From positions 2,294,001-2,358,000 of the forward strand of contig JACKHF010000001.1 of the NCBI GenBank assembly GCA_020639155.1: DNA of 64,000 nucleotides, written 5' to 3'. The DNA is from Phycisphaeraceae bacterium (GTDB lineage Bacteria > Planctomycetota > Phycisphaerae > Phycisphaerales > UBA1924). Shown piece by piece: positions 1 to 8,323 of this stretch. A model generated the notes under the pieces. The model made no database searches. It worked only from the letters and a program-made list of their open reading frames with translations, and had not been told where the DNA came from. A program made the position numbers and the translations under genes. The first letter of the stretch is position 1. Each line of letters starts with the position of its first letter.

Positions 1-1
1 G

Positions 2-289
2 GAGGAGAACGTCGTCTCGTCGGCGGGCACGACGTACTGCCTCGACGAGGCTGTGCTGTGCAGGCTCATCCGCGACGCCGGGTTCACCCCAGCCCAGCGC
101 AACAACACCTACGACATCCTGCGCGTCCACAACGCGTCGCACAGCCCGGACCTTGCGGTCACTGACTGGGCATCGCACCGCGTCCAGCGTCTCCACACCC
201 AGAACGGCAAGACCCAGCAAGCCATGTCGAACAACGGCGCGGTCGTCACGGGTGGCCCTGCAACACTGACCGTCAGCGCAAAGAACTGA
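2..289 (+). CDS. mqnC: Cyclic dehypoxanthinyl futalosine synthase MqnC, C-terminal part
   Basis: This is the 3' end of a gene that begins before the window. The frame reads EENVVSSAGT near its start and then IRDAGFTPAQRNNTY, which matches the C-terminal tail of the radical-SAM enzyme MqnC. MqnC cyclises dehypoxanthine futalosine in the futalosine route to menaquinone. The radical-SAM Cys cluster lies outside the window. About 30 residues after the conserved tail, rich in Gln, Asn, Thr and Val, look lineage-specific. MqnE has a related tail, but the EENVVS motif favours MqnC. kdsA follows after about 27 bases on the same strand. Confidence 0.72.
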   Translation, partial: EENVVSSAGTTYCLDEAVLCRLIRDAGFTPAQRNNTYDILRVHNASHSPDLAVTDWASHRVQRLHTQNGKTQQAMSNNGAVVTGGPATLTVSAKN

Positions 290-316
290 CATTGCGTCCA
301 GTGACTATTGTGGTGC

Positions 317-1195
317 ATGACGACGAACCAGAGAACGTGCTGTGTACACACGCCTGCAGGCGCGAGCTTCGAGATCGGCGCTGCGCATCCGCTCGCCATC
401 ATCGCGGGCCCGTGCACGCTCGAATCGCGCGAGCTCGGCATGCAGATCGGCACACTCGTGCGTGACACGTGCGCCTCGCTCGGGCTCAGCTACATCTTCA
501 AGGCATCGTTTGATAAGGCAAATCGCACGTCCATGGGCTCGCCACGCGGTCCCGGCATGGACCAGGGGCTCGACTGGCTTGCGCACATCCGCGATGCGCT
601 CCAAGTCCCAGTCACCACAGACGTACACCACCCAGAGCAGGCAGATCGCGTCGCGCAGGTCGTTGACGTCCTCCAGATCCCCGCGTTTCTGTGCCGCCAG
701 ACGGACCTGCTCGTCGCGTGTGCTGAAGCAGCGACGAAGCACAACCGCGCGGTGAACATCAAGAAGGGCCAGTTCCTCTCGCCGCAAGAGATGGCAGGCC
801 CCGTGAACAAGACCGCAGAAGCGGGCTGCACCAACGTCATGCTGACAGAGCGTGGCACGTTCTTCGGGTACAACCGGTTGGTCAACGACTTCATCGGGAT
901 GGGCGATCTGATGGAACTCAACGTGCCCGGCGGCGCACCGCCGTTGTGCTTCGACGCGACGCACTCGACGCAGCTCCCCGGCGCTGGGGCACAGTCGGGC
1001 GGGAGGCCCGAGCGCGCGCCGATGCTCGCGCGTGCAGCCGTTGCAGCCGGCGTCCACGCGGTGTTTCTGGAGTGCCATCCCGATCCGAAAAACGCGATGA
1101 GCGACGGCGCGACCATGCAGAAGCTAGAGACTGTGCCGGGGTTATTAAAGGAACTTTCTCGTATTTGTATCAATGAGCAAACGAAGGCACTATGA
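317..1195 (+). CDS. kdsA: 3-deoxy-8-phosphooctulonate (KDO-8-P) synthase
   Basis: KdsA condenses arabinose 5-phosphate with phosphoenolpyruvate to make KDO 8-phosphate, a precursor of the lipopolysaccharide inner core. The 292-residue product has the full family length. It carries AGPCTLES near residue 30, KASFDKANRTS near 65, and a late ECHPDP/SDGAT block. Cys at the AGPC position (about residue 33), with a His in DATHS and the Glu and Asp of the late block, is the pattern of the metal-dependent class II enzymes, whereas Escherichia coli has Asn there; this class call is inferred. ATG 317 is preferred over an in-frame TTG at 308. The stop overlaps the next start in ATGA. It supports a Gram-negative-type outer membrane together with lpxA at the far end. 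Confidence 0.95.
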   Translation: MTTNQRTCCVHTPAGASFEIGAAHPLAIIAGPCTLESRELGMQIGTLVRDTCASLGLSYIFKASFDKANRTSMGSPRGPGMDQGLDWLAHIRDALQVPVTTDVHHPEQADRVAQVVDVLQIPAFLCRQTDLLVACAEAATKHNRAVNIKKGQFLSPQEMAGPVNKTAEAGCTNVMLTERGTFFGYNRLVNDFIGMGDLMELNVPGGAPPLCFDATHSTQLPGAGAQSGGRPERAPMLARAAVAAGVHAVFLECHPDPKNAMSDGATMQKLETVPGLLKELSRICINEQTKAL

Positions 1196-1929
1196 GCACT
1201 TCCAAAGCAGATGATACGATTGTCCAGCTCTTTGAACGAGAGACGTTCGAAGGTCGGCCTGGTGCAGTGGTTTACCCCAAAGGAAAACGCTTTCGTTTTC
1301 TTAATCTGGCTTCGGATGAGCGTGTGTATGGTGTCTACAAAGACAAGTATTACTTCTCGCCGGTTGCGCTCTCGATTGTTGGCGATAATCATATTACTCG
1401 TATTCGGTGGGCTGATATACGAAGCTGTTCGACTGAACATGGATGTGGAAAGAAGGTGTCTGATCTCGTGCTGAATGACGGCCAGACTGTGCAGGTGCAA
1501 CTGTCTGATCTCGCTCAAGGTTGGTCTGGCAGAATCAGCCAGTTGTATCACATCATGATCAAACGATATTCAAATGCTGCAAGCGTGGGTCTGAAACTGG
1601 TATCGATTGCTGAGTTCTTTGCCCACGCTCAGGATGACTATGAGATTGCTCCAAACCTTGAAGATCATCCGGGGCTTGATAGATTCCGTGAGGCCCTCGA
1701 TTCACTTGAAGCATCAATGCCCAACACGCAGTTGTTTCTCAGAATCTTGGACGATGATGAGATGGTTGCGGTAGGTGTTGTTGTTGTGACTCAGCAGGAT
1801 ATTGCTATTCTCAAGGAGTTTGCTGATGAGTTTGGTGCAGATGGGGTTGTCAAAGCAGATGATAATGTGTGCAGGGCGCTTGGAACACAGTCGTCTGGAC
1901 GCGATGTGTGGGAAGTGGTGTGGGACTGA
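1192..1929 (+). CDS. Conserved-looking protein of unknown function
   Basis: This 245-residue acidic protein is not recognised. It has no signal peptide or membrane segment, so it is probably cytoplasmic. The N-terminal half is rich in beta-prone stretches (for example YYFSPVALSIVG). The C-terminal half has a strongly hydrophobic run near MVAVGVVVVT and ends in WEVVWD. Its start overlaps the kdsA stop in ATGA, so it is probably translated with kdsA. Base composition changes sharply at the junction: 26 of 60 bases at 1381-1440 are G or C, against 49 of 60 at 961-1020 in kdsA. That suggests a younger gene or one under different codon selection. A hairpin lies directly after the stop. Confidence 0.75.
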   Translation: MSTSKADDTIVQLFERETFEGRPGAVVYPKGKRFRFLNLASDERVYGVYKDKYYFSPVALSIVGDNHITRIRWADIRSCSTEHGCGKKVSDLVLNDGQTVQVQLSDLAQGWSGRISQLYHIMIKRYSNAASVGLKLVSIAEFFAHAQDDYEIAPNLEDHPGLDRFREALDSLEASMPNTQLFLRILDDDEMVAVGVVVVTQQDIAILKEFADEFGADGVVKADDNVCRALGTQSSGRDVWEVVWD

Positions 1930-1936
1930 ATCTCCG

Positions 1937-1962
1937 TAAAAAACCCGCGACTCGCGCGGGTT
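1937..1962 (-). terminator. Rho-independent terminator behind rpmA
   Basis: An 8-bp perfect stem (AACCCGCG at 1942-1949, CGCGGGTT at 1955-1962) has a 5-base loop. Read on the minus strand it is followed by a run of T (A-run 1938-1943 on the plus strand). It terminates rpmA transcripts and probably also blocks read-through from the converging unknown gene. Confidence 0.8.
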
Positions 1963-1990
1963 GGTGAACTCACTCAGTTTGTCACTGAAC

Positions 1991-2269
1991 TTACGCCGAC
2001 TTCAACCAGGCTGGCTTCTGGATGGACGCATCGATCGGATCGATGTGGACCTTGCCTTTGTCGAAGATGACCTTGCCTGTGGAGACAGCGTAGAGGGTGT
2101 CGTCCTTGCCTCGCTGGACGAGGAATCCGGGCTTGAACTTGGTGCCACGCTGACGCACGATGATCGCGCCGGGCTGTGCCATCTCGCCGCCGTAGAGCTT
2201 GATCCCAAGATACTGCGGGTTCGAGTCGCGGCCGTTCTTGGATGAACCCTGTCCCTTTTTATGTGCCAT
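1991..2269 (-). CDS. rpmA: 50S ribosomal protein L27
   Basis: L27 is a 92-residue basic protein of the large subunit whose N-terminus reaches towards the peptidyl-transferase centre. The start MAHKKGQGSSKNGRDS, the GVK-like IKLYGGE segment and IVRQRGTKFKPG are typical of the family. No cleavable N-terminal extension of the Firmicutes type is present. L27 is usually encoded directly behind rplU (L21) and before obg. Here the upstream neighbour on this strand is a secreted protein and rplU is absent from the window. A strong terminator follows, so it is probably transcribed alone from a promoter in 2270-2430. Confidence 0.97.
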   Translation of the reverse strand: MAHKKGQGSSKNGRDSNPQYLGIKLYGGEMAQPGAIIVRQRGTKFKPGFLVQRGKDDTLYAVSTGKVIFDKGKVHIDPIDASIQKPAWLKSA

Positions 2270-2430
2270 GGCAAAGACTCACAATCATCGTTCGTGCGGA
2301 CAAAGAACCCGTCAGAATCGGGCCTTGATGATAGCAGGGTGGGCTCGTGTGCTCCAGCCCGGCTCCATTGCATGCGTGAAAATCGGCTGAAAACGCGTTT
2401 TCGGACAGATTACCGGTTTGATTTCAGATT

Positions 2431-3081
2431 TTACCGCATCACCCAGCGCGTCTCGGCTGGACGCATGTCGGGGGTGCGCCCGGGCACGAGTGTGCCGGGT
2501 GTGTCAAATGAGAGCATGAGGGTCTTGCGGAACAGCACAGATCTCTCAGCACCGTTCCGGGTCGGGAAGTTCACTGTCTCGGTTTCGCCGCTGAAGCCAG
2601 CGCAGAAGATCGAGATATTGTCAACGTTCAGATCCTCCGCTGGCCAGATCACCAGACCCTGACGCGCGTTGTCGTTGCCCTGGAGCAGCAGCCCGAGCAC
2701 GCTGACCTGATCCTGGAGCAGGGGGTTTTCGAGCATGTCCATTAGTCTGCGTGTGACCGAGCCTGGCACGCCACGACCGCCGCGGACAGTGCGCCCCTCG
2801 TCATCTGCAAGCTCGAAGACGGGTGCGAACACGAGGTCCTGTCCGGAGTCATTCGTCACCTCGTAGGTCATGTAGAAGTAGGGGTGGACATTCCCGCGAT
2901 CATCCTGCAGATTGATCAGGCTGAGGGGCGATGTCTCCACATAGAGCTGCCAGCGTGTTGGGACGGGGTCGGGCTCTGGAGCAGCCATCGCGGGCAGGCC
3001 GATGCCAAGCAGGCACGCACCAACAATACTTGCGGTACGGAGCGAGCGGGAAAGTGATGCTGGCAGCGGGCGAATGTGCAT
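2431..3081 (-). CDS. Secreted protein of unknown function
   Basis: The 216-residue product starts with a clear signal peptide: Arg-containing N-region, hydrophobic core around ASIVGACLLGIGLP, and a likely AMA-A cleavage near residue 33. The mature part looks beta-rich and contains YEVTNDSGQDLVFAPVFEL, reminiscent of secreted proteins with an immunoglobulin-like fold that compares conserved textual positions poorly. No catalytic motif is visible, so no function is assigned. It is divergent from the GNAT gene and sits upstream of rpmA on the same strand with about 160 bases between them. Confidence 0.8.
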   Translation of the reverse strand: MHIRPLPASLSRSLRTASIVGACLLGIGLPAMAAPEPDPVPTRWQLYVETSPLSLINLQDDRGNVHPYFYMTYEVTNDSGQDLVFAPVFELADDEGRTVRGGRGVPGSVTRRLMDMLENPLLQDQVSVLGLLLQGNDNARQGLVIWPAEDLNVDNISIFCAGFSGETETVNFPTRNGAERSVLFRKTLMLSFDTPGTLVPGRTPDMRPAETRWVMR

Positions 3082-3236
3082 CGCGTTCTCCGGAACAGAG
3101 GGCCGACAATCGGCGAGTGTGTGGTGTGATGGCGAAAGCAGATGTCCGTTAACGCCATAGCAAAGCTGTGGCGGGCCTACATGATAGCATTTCTATCCGC
3201 GTCTGTGTGTCGTTTGGATCCCCGGAGCATGTAGTG

Positions 3237-4307
3237 ATGGCTGAGACTGGTTCCCATCCTCAGCCCCTTGTATCCCATTCGGGTCATCGGTGGGTTGTAG
3301 TACGCACTCCGCCCGAGCAACGGATCAAGGCTGCGGCTCTGTTGAACGAGGCTCCTCTGCATCAGGCGATGGTCGGTGCGAGACGGATGATCGAGAATGC
3401 ATCCGAGTTTGGGATCAACCCCAATCTGATCTGGCACGTGTCGCGCAGCGACGATCCAACTCAGATGATTGGGTCATGTATGGTAGTATTTGGAGCGGGG
3501 CGAACCGCGACGGTCTTTGCCTCGCCCCGGCTTGACGCCTCGTGCGATGTCGATGCGCTTGCTTCGTGTATCTCCAGCGCAGTCAGATGCATGCTGAGTG
3601 AGCGGGGAATGGAACGGCTCCTGTTGTTCCAGACACTCGCTGAGCCGCATCAGGTCGATCTTGTGCGTGCGTTTGTTGCAGCGGGGTTCTCACACATTAC
3701 GGATCTCGACTACATGTCACGCAAGATCGTGCGAGATGACAGACCGAAGTCTGGTGCCGGAGACCCTGGGTGGTCGCAGGGGAGGTTCATTGCGCGACCG
3801 ATGGGCATGGTTGTCGCAGATGAGCGCGAGCGTTTGGTTCAAGCGATCGACGGTTCGTATGAGAACACACTGGATTGTCCAGAGTTGTGCAATGCCAGAC
3901 CAACATCGGATGTGCTGGACTCACATATCGCAGCTGGCGACGGCGACACCTCCATGTGGCAGATTGTCGAATGCGAGAACAAACCAGTTGGGTGTTGTTT
4001 GGTCAGTAGATCTCCTGACGGGCGGGCTGCGGATCTGATCTACATAGGGCTTGCGCCAGAAGCACGCGGGCACGGTCTTGGAAAGAAACTCGTTCAAACC
4101 GCCATCCATCAACTTGCGTTACGTCGTCTGCCAACCCTGCGATGTGCAGTCGATCAACGGAATGCAGCAGCTCGCACGCTATACGAATCGCTCGGTTTTT
4201 TGCGCACTGAGTCGCGTTGCGCGCTCGTTGCGACATCCAAACAGATGCACTCAGTTGGTTCCCCTGAAACAAGTTGTCGATCGCCGTCTGAAGCGCACAA
4301 ATCGTGA
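3237..4307 (+). CDS. GNAT-family N-acetyltransferase, probably two tandem GNAT domains
   Basis: The C-terminal domain is a recognisable acetyl-CoA-dependent GNAT: YIGLAPEARGHGLGKKLV carries the R/Q-x-x-G-x-G/A pyrophosphate loop (about residues 270-285), followed by NAAARTLYESLGF. The N-terminal half (roughly residues 20-160) has the length and strand order of a second, degenerate GNAT domain without a clear acetyl-CoA loop, as in mycothiol-synthase-like tandem proteins. The substrate is unknown. ATG 3237 has GGAG ten bases upstream; an in-frame GTG at 3168 would add 23 residues. It lies just before the candidate origin and dnaA. Confidence 0.8.
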   Translation: MAETGSHPQPLVSHSGHRWVVVRTPPEQRIKAAALLNEAPLHQAMVGARRMIENASEFGINPNLIWHVSRSDDPTQMIGSCMVVFGAGRTATVFASPRLDASCDVDALASCISSAVRCMLSERGMERLLLFQTLAEPHQVDLVRAFVAAGFSHITDLDYMSRKIVRDDRPKSGAGDPGWSQGRFIARPMGMVVADERERLVQAIDGSYENTLDCPELCNARPTSDVLDSHIAAGDGDTSMWQIVECENKPVGCCLVSRSPDGRAADLIYIGLAPEARGHGLGKKLVQTAIHQLALRRLPTLRCAVDQRNAAARTLYESLGFLRTESRCALVATSKQMHSVGSPETSCRSPSEAHKS

Positions 4308-4672
4308 CTCATTCCGGCGCTTATGACGTTTTCCACAGAAGATTCCACGATGCCCCAACGATCGGTTAAAACCCGTTGAAAAATATATTTATGTTGTGTT
4401 AATCGCTTCTGTGTCAAGAGGTTACAGTGTGATCAGAGTCCGTGGGAAGAGCTTTCCCGACTGGGAAACATTGAAGATTTTGGTACCATCTGCCTCACCT
4501 TCGGCGGACATTTGCTCCGCACGTCAACCGATCGCAAACGTCAAGGCGTAAACACCGATTGGTGTGTCGGCCTCAAAGGGCCTTCAGCCTCACGCTGTTG
4601 GTTTGCGCTATCGGTGTCACGAAGGTGCGTTGAAGTCTGTCCGCAACTTCTGCACAGCGATAGGGGTACCGA
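4308..4672. other. Intergenic region upstream of dnaA; candidate replication origin
   Basis: This 365-base stretch has no convincing gene. It contains one strong DnaA-box-like nonamer, TTTTCCACA at 4329-4337, about 40 bases before an AT-rich tract (4378-4405) that could be an unwinding element. Downstream are short inverted repeats (TTTCCC/GGGAAA at 4453-4468; ACACC/GGTGT at 4551-4564). Location next to dnaA fits an oriC, but only one good box is visible. It may instead be only the dnaA promoter and leader. Confidence 0.35.
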
Positions 4673-6490
4673 GTGACCAAAGCCAAAGCGATCCGATCAT
4701 CGACCAACACACCGACACAATCCCATGGACCAGAGGAGTTTCTCGCGCCGCCACATATCAGCGGGCGTGACGAAACACGTGCAGTGCAGGTTGATCGTGA
4801 TCTTTCGCAGATTCCGGGTCGTAGCGCTGTGTCACTGCACGGCACGGTAACAGTCGATCGCGCGGACGCAGTCCGAGTTGTTCCAACTGTCGATCCAAAC
4901 GAGCGAGTGCGCCTTGAGTTCGGGCATGAGGACTTTGATCGCTACTTCCGTGGTCAGGCGCGCATGATCCGCGAAGATGAAGAGAACAACACCGGGCCGC
5001 TGATCATTCTCGTTTCGTCCCGGTTTGTTGCTGACATTCTTCGCAAGCGGTATGGCGACGTTCTTGGGCGCATCTGCCGCGAATATTCTCCGGTTGACAT
5101 GCCCGCGCTTGATCCCGGCGTTAGTCAGGACATGCAGCTTGCTCGCGAGTTGCAGTTCAAGGTTGACAGCTCACGGTTTGGGCCGTCGTCACCGTTCGCA
5201 CATGACACGTCATTTGAGGACAAGTATGCAGCGTCACAACGTGGTGGAGCCACCCGGTCAGTACGGGCTCAGAAACGTCCAGCAATTACTGGCCGCTTCA
5301 CGCTGGACCGGTTTGTCACGGGCAACTCCAATCTGGTTGCATACCAGGCGATATGCAACCTGATCGACGCGGCTGTGGCTGAACCTGGCACCGTGAGTGT
5401 CGGCGGAGAGGTTGTGTTTATTCATGGTCCGTGCGGCGTCGGCAAGACGCACCTGCTTCAGGCTGCGGTAGGACGAGTCCGTGAGCTTCAGCCTGATGCA
5501 AGGGTTGCGTACACAACCGCTGAGGAGTTTACAAACGGGTATCTCACCGCGCTGCGTGGTGGATCCGCAAAGCTGGATATCTTCCGGGCACGCTATCGAA
5601 AGCTCGATCTGCTTTGCATCGATGATGTCCACTTCCTTGCAGGGAAGAAGGGGACGCAGAAGGAGTTGCTGCACACACTCGAATCGATCGATCTGTCGGG
5701 CTCGCGTCTTGCGGTTGCTTCAGATCATCATCCTGACGAGCTTGCGCAGTTCTCAACTCCCGTTATGTCTCGCATGCGTGCCGGTGCCGTTGTCGGCGTT
5801 GATCTGCCGGATGAATCGATGCGTATCGACCTCATCCGTCATCTTGCGCATCGTCGCGGGATCAGTATCGATATGGATGCAGCGCGTATTCTTGCAGCGA
5901 GTGCACATGCGATTGGATCTTCTGCACGCGAACTCGATGGTCTGGTTTCTCAGGCAGAAGTGCGGGCACGTATCAGTGGTGGGGCGAAGAACGAACTCTC
6001 TATTGGCAACGTCACCATCAGCGCGGAGATTGCGCGTCTCGTGCTTGCCACGTGTGGCACCGGTGGAAGTCAGTACAGCTCACAGGTTGTGACAGGATCG
6101 ATCGAGGGTATCGATGGTGGTCGTCGTCGCAGGCCTGTGCGCTTTGCAGAGATCCTTGATGCTGTGTGTACAGCGCTCGATGTCGAGATCCGCGACGTGC
6201 ATGGTCGCGGACGCCATCCTCGCGTTGTGCTCGCCCGCGCTGTTGTCACTCGTCTCGCCCGTAGACTGACTCCTATGAGCTATCCCGAGATCGCTCGCGG
6301 GCTTGCCAGAACGAATCACTCCACGTTTATTACCGCTGACAAGCGTCTCGGCCAGCAGATCGAGCAAGGCTTGCGCCTTGGGCAGGTCCAGATTACCGGT
6401 GAGCCGGGCCTCGTCGAGATGGAACTCTCAACCTTCGAGGACGTTCTCGCCGATCGGATTCTCCGGGGTGTCGGGGTAAGCACCATGTGA
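4673..6490 (+). CDS. dnaA: Chromosomal replication initiator DnaA, long divergent form
   Basis: DnaA binds origin boxes and opens the duplex. This 605-residue protein is much longer than the usual 440-500, with extended N-terminal and linker regions before the AAA+ domain. Walker A is GPCGVGKTH (about residue 252) and Walker B is LLCIDDVHFLAGK (about 313). The C-terminal DNA-binding domain ends in SYPEIARGLARTNHSTFITADKR. There the usual RDH(T/S)T signature reads TNHST, so the base-contacting Asp is Asn. GTG 4673 has AGGGG seven bases upstream. dnaN, recF and gyrB are not adjacent. A DegT aminotransferase follows after 95 bases. Confidence 0.92.
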   Translation: MTKAKAIRSSTNTPTQSHGPEEFLAPPHISGRDETRAVQVDRDLSQIPGRSAVSLHGTVTVDRADAVRVVPTVDPNERVRLEFGHEDFDRYFRGQARMIREDEENNTGPLIILVSSRFVADILRKRYGDVLGRICREYSPVDMPALDPGVSQDMQLARELQFKVDSSRFGPSSPFAHDTSFEDKYAASQRGGATRSVRAQKRPAITGRFTLDRFVTGNSNLVAYQAICNLIDAAVAEPGTVSVGGEVVFIHGPCGVGKTHLLQAAVGRVRELQPDARVAYTTAEEFTNGYLTALRGGSAKLDIFRARYRKLDLLCIDDVHFLAGKKGTQKELLHTLESIDLSGSRLAVASDHHPDELAQFSTPVMSRMRAGAVVGVDLPDESMRIDLIRHLAHRRGISIDMDAARILAASAHAIGSSARELDGLVSQAEVRARISGGAKNELSIGNVTISAEIARLVLATCGTGGSQYSSQVVTGSIEGIDGGRRRRPVRFAEILDAVCTALDVEIRDVHGRGRHPRVVLARAVVTRLARRLTPMSYPEIARGLARTNHSTFITADKRLGQQIEQGLRLGQVQITGEPGLVEMELSTFEDVLADRILRGVGVSTM

Positions 6491-6585
6491 TTTTTGGGTA
6501 CAGTGCGGTGTTGGCATACCTGAGACACACCTCTGCGTCAGACACCGCGTGCTGACTCGATCGTGTTCGTCAGCCGGAGGCCGCA

Positions 6586-7803
6586 ATGTCAATCAATGAA
6601 ATTCCGCTCAGCCGACCCGATATCACCAAGCGCGAGATCGATCTGGTCACGCGCACGATGATGACGGGTCGGTTGTCTATTGGTCCAATGCAGGAACGGT
6701 TCGAGCAACAGATTGCTGAACAATCGGGGCGGAACTTCGGTGTTGCTGTGTCATCAGGCACCGCTGGGTTGCATCTTGTCCTGCGGGCACTTGAGATTGG
6801 CCCTGGCGACGAGGTAGTGACGACGCCGTTTTCCTTTGTCGCATCATCCAATGCCATCCTGTATGTTGGTGCGACACCGGTATTTGTCGATGTTGAGCCG
6901 AACTCACTCAACATGGACCCTGAAAAGGTTGAAGCTGCAATCACACCGCGCACCAGAGCGATACTTGCGGTCGAAACATTCGGTAACGCTGCACACATGG
7001 ACAAGTACGCGGCAATTGCAGCTCGGCACGAGATCCCGCTGATTGAGGACTGTTGTGAAGCGCTCGGAAGTTCATGCAGAGGAAGACCTGCAGGATCGTT
7101 CGGCCGTGCCGGTGTCTTTGCCTTCTACCCAAACAAGCAGATTACTACTGGCGAGGGTGGAGTGATTGTGACCGATGACGAACGGCTTGCTGAGGTGTGC
7201 CGCTCAATGCGAAGCCATGGCAGGCCATGTGAGTTTGACTCCGCTCATGCTCCAACTCCAGAACGATCGGTTCGAGATCCTGTATCTTCAGGTCCATCAC
7301 CATCCACGGGATCGTGGCTGACGCATGTCAGGCTCGGATTCAACTACCGCATGAGCGAGATTCAGGCTGCCATTGGAGTTGGGCAGATGGAGCGCTTTCA
7401 GGAAATTCTCCAGAAGCGAGAATCAGTTGCTGGGATGTATATGAGTCGGCTCATGGGCGTGCCGGAACTCACACTACCGGATGTCATGCCTGGGACAGAA
7501 GTCTCGTGGTTTGTATTTGTGGTGCGTTTGCAGACAGAGTACTCATGCGACGATCGTGATCGGATCATTACAGAACTTCGTGAGCATGATGTTGGTGCCG
7601 CTCCGTACTTCCCGTGCATTCATTTGCTTCCGTTTTATCGGGAAATGTTTGGTTTCGAGCCGGGCATGTTTCCAATTGCAGAGTCGGTATCTCAGCGGAC
7701 AATTGCACTCCCATTCCATAGCCAGTTAACCGAGCGGGACGTTGACATTGTCTGTCAGACACTCGAGTTGATGATCAGCCGGCAGCGTCTTGCCCGTTCT
7801 TGA
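6586..7803 (+). CDS. DegT/DnrJ/EryC1/StrS family PLP-dependent sugar aminotransferase
   Basis: This 405-residue enzyme should transfer an amino group to a nucleotide-linked keto sugar for polysaccharide or O-antigen synthesis. The PLP lysine is in FAFYPNKQITTGEGG near residue 185. Other family features are SSGTAGLHL near 65, PFSFVASSNA near 90 and a late ALPFHSQLTERDVD. A Pro/Ser-rich insertion follows the SHGRP segment. The start is supported by CCGGAGG five bases upstream. No other sugar-nucleotide genes are adjacent, so the specific substrate cannot be given; the polyprenyl sugar transferase at 21.4 kb could belong to the same pathway. Confidence 0.9.
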   Translation: MSINEIPLSRPDITKREIDLVTRTMMTGRLSIGPMQERFEQQIAEQSGRNFGVAVSSGTAGLHLVLRALEIGPGDEVVTTPFSFVASSNAILYVGATPVFVDVEPNSLNMDPEKVEAAITPRTRAILAVETFGNAAHMDKYAAIAARHEIPLIEDCCEALGSSCRGRPAGSFGRAGVFAFYPNKQITTGEGGVIVTDDERLAEVCRSMRSHGRPCEFDSAHAPTPERSVRDPVSSGPSPSTGSWLTHVRLGFNYRMSEIQAAIGVGQMERFQEILQKRESVAGMYMSRLMGVPELTLPDVMPGTEVSWFVFVVRLQTEYSCDDRDRIITELREHDVGAAPYFPCIHLLPFYREMFGFEPGMFPIAESVSQRTIALPFHSQLTERDVDIVCQTLELMISRQRLARS

Positions 7804-7912
7804 GCCCGGGTTTTATGTCTGCTTGTCAGTTCGTGCTCTGTGCCCTAGTATCCCGGCCTATCTCATTGAGATGGTGCTTCTTTGGGCTCAGGTTTCGATC
7901 GGGAGCGTTGAC

Positions 7913-8182
7913 ATGGGTTACGTGTGCGAGTTTACAGGCAAAAAGACCAGCTTTGGTCGCAAGCGTGCGTGGCGCGGTGCTGCCATCACCAAGGGTGGAT
8001 TCGGACTCAAGGCTTCCGGCATTGCTCGGAAGCGCTTCCGCCCGAACATCCAGAAGGTTACCGCACTGATTGATGGCAAACCCACACGAGTCCGCGCCTC
8101 CACAAAGGCCATCAAGTCCGGCCTCGTGGTCAAGCCGTTGAAGCGCAAGTATGGGTACACCGCGCAGCAGAAAGCATCATAA
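7913..8182 (+). CDS. rpmB: 50S ribosomal protein L28
   Basis: The 89-residue basic protein begins MGYVCEFTGKKTSFG and continues with KRFRPNIQKVTA and KAIKSGLVVKPL, the conserved L28 pattern. An open frame extends upstream to 7790, but the family start is at ATG 7913. A single Cys near the N-terminus replaces the CxxC pair of zinc-binding L28 forms, so this is the zinc-free type by appearance. A terminator follows, separating it from mcsA. Confidence 0.96.
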   Translation: MGYVCEFTGKKTSFGRKRAWRGAAITKGGFGLKASGIARKRFRPNIQKVTALIDGKPTRVRASTKAIKSGLVVKPLKRKYGYTAQQKAS

Positions 8183-8210
8183 CATACCGCAAACGTGCGA
8201 AGTCAGTCAC

Positions 8211-8237
8211 ACACGTCTCGAAATGAGGCGTGTTTTT
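8211..8237 (+). terminator. Rho-independent terminator behind rpmB
   Basis: A 9-bp stem (ACACGTCTC at 8211-8219 with GAGGCGTGT at 8225-8233, one G-U pair) has a 5-base loop and is followed by a T-run to 8237. It closes the rpmB transcript. Confidence 0.85.
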
Positions 8238-8323
8238 CGTGGTATTTGCCTGTAAAATGTGCTGCGGAACGAGTTGCACGTGTAGACTGACGATGACACA
8301 CGAGCACCAAGGAGAGCTGGCCG

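Noticed and set aside
490..1551. Long open frame on the minus strand opposite kdsA
   Set aside because: It is antisense to a clear kdsA and partly to the next gene. High third-position GC in kdsA creates long antisense frames, and the product resembles nothing.
2210..2235. GGTTCGAGTC-like stretch resembling a tRNA T-loop
   Set aside because: It lies inside rpmA and no acceptor, D or anticodon stems flank it.
4453..4468. TTTCCC/GGGAAA hairpin as a terminator before dnaA
   Set aside because: No T-run follows on either strand; kept only as a minor feature of the candidate origin.
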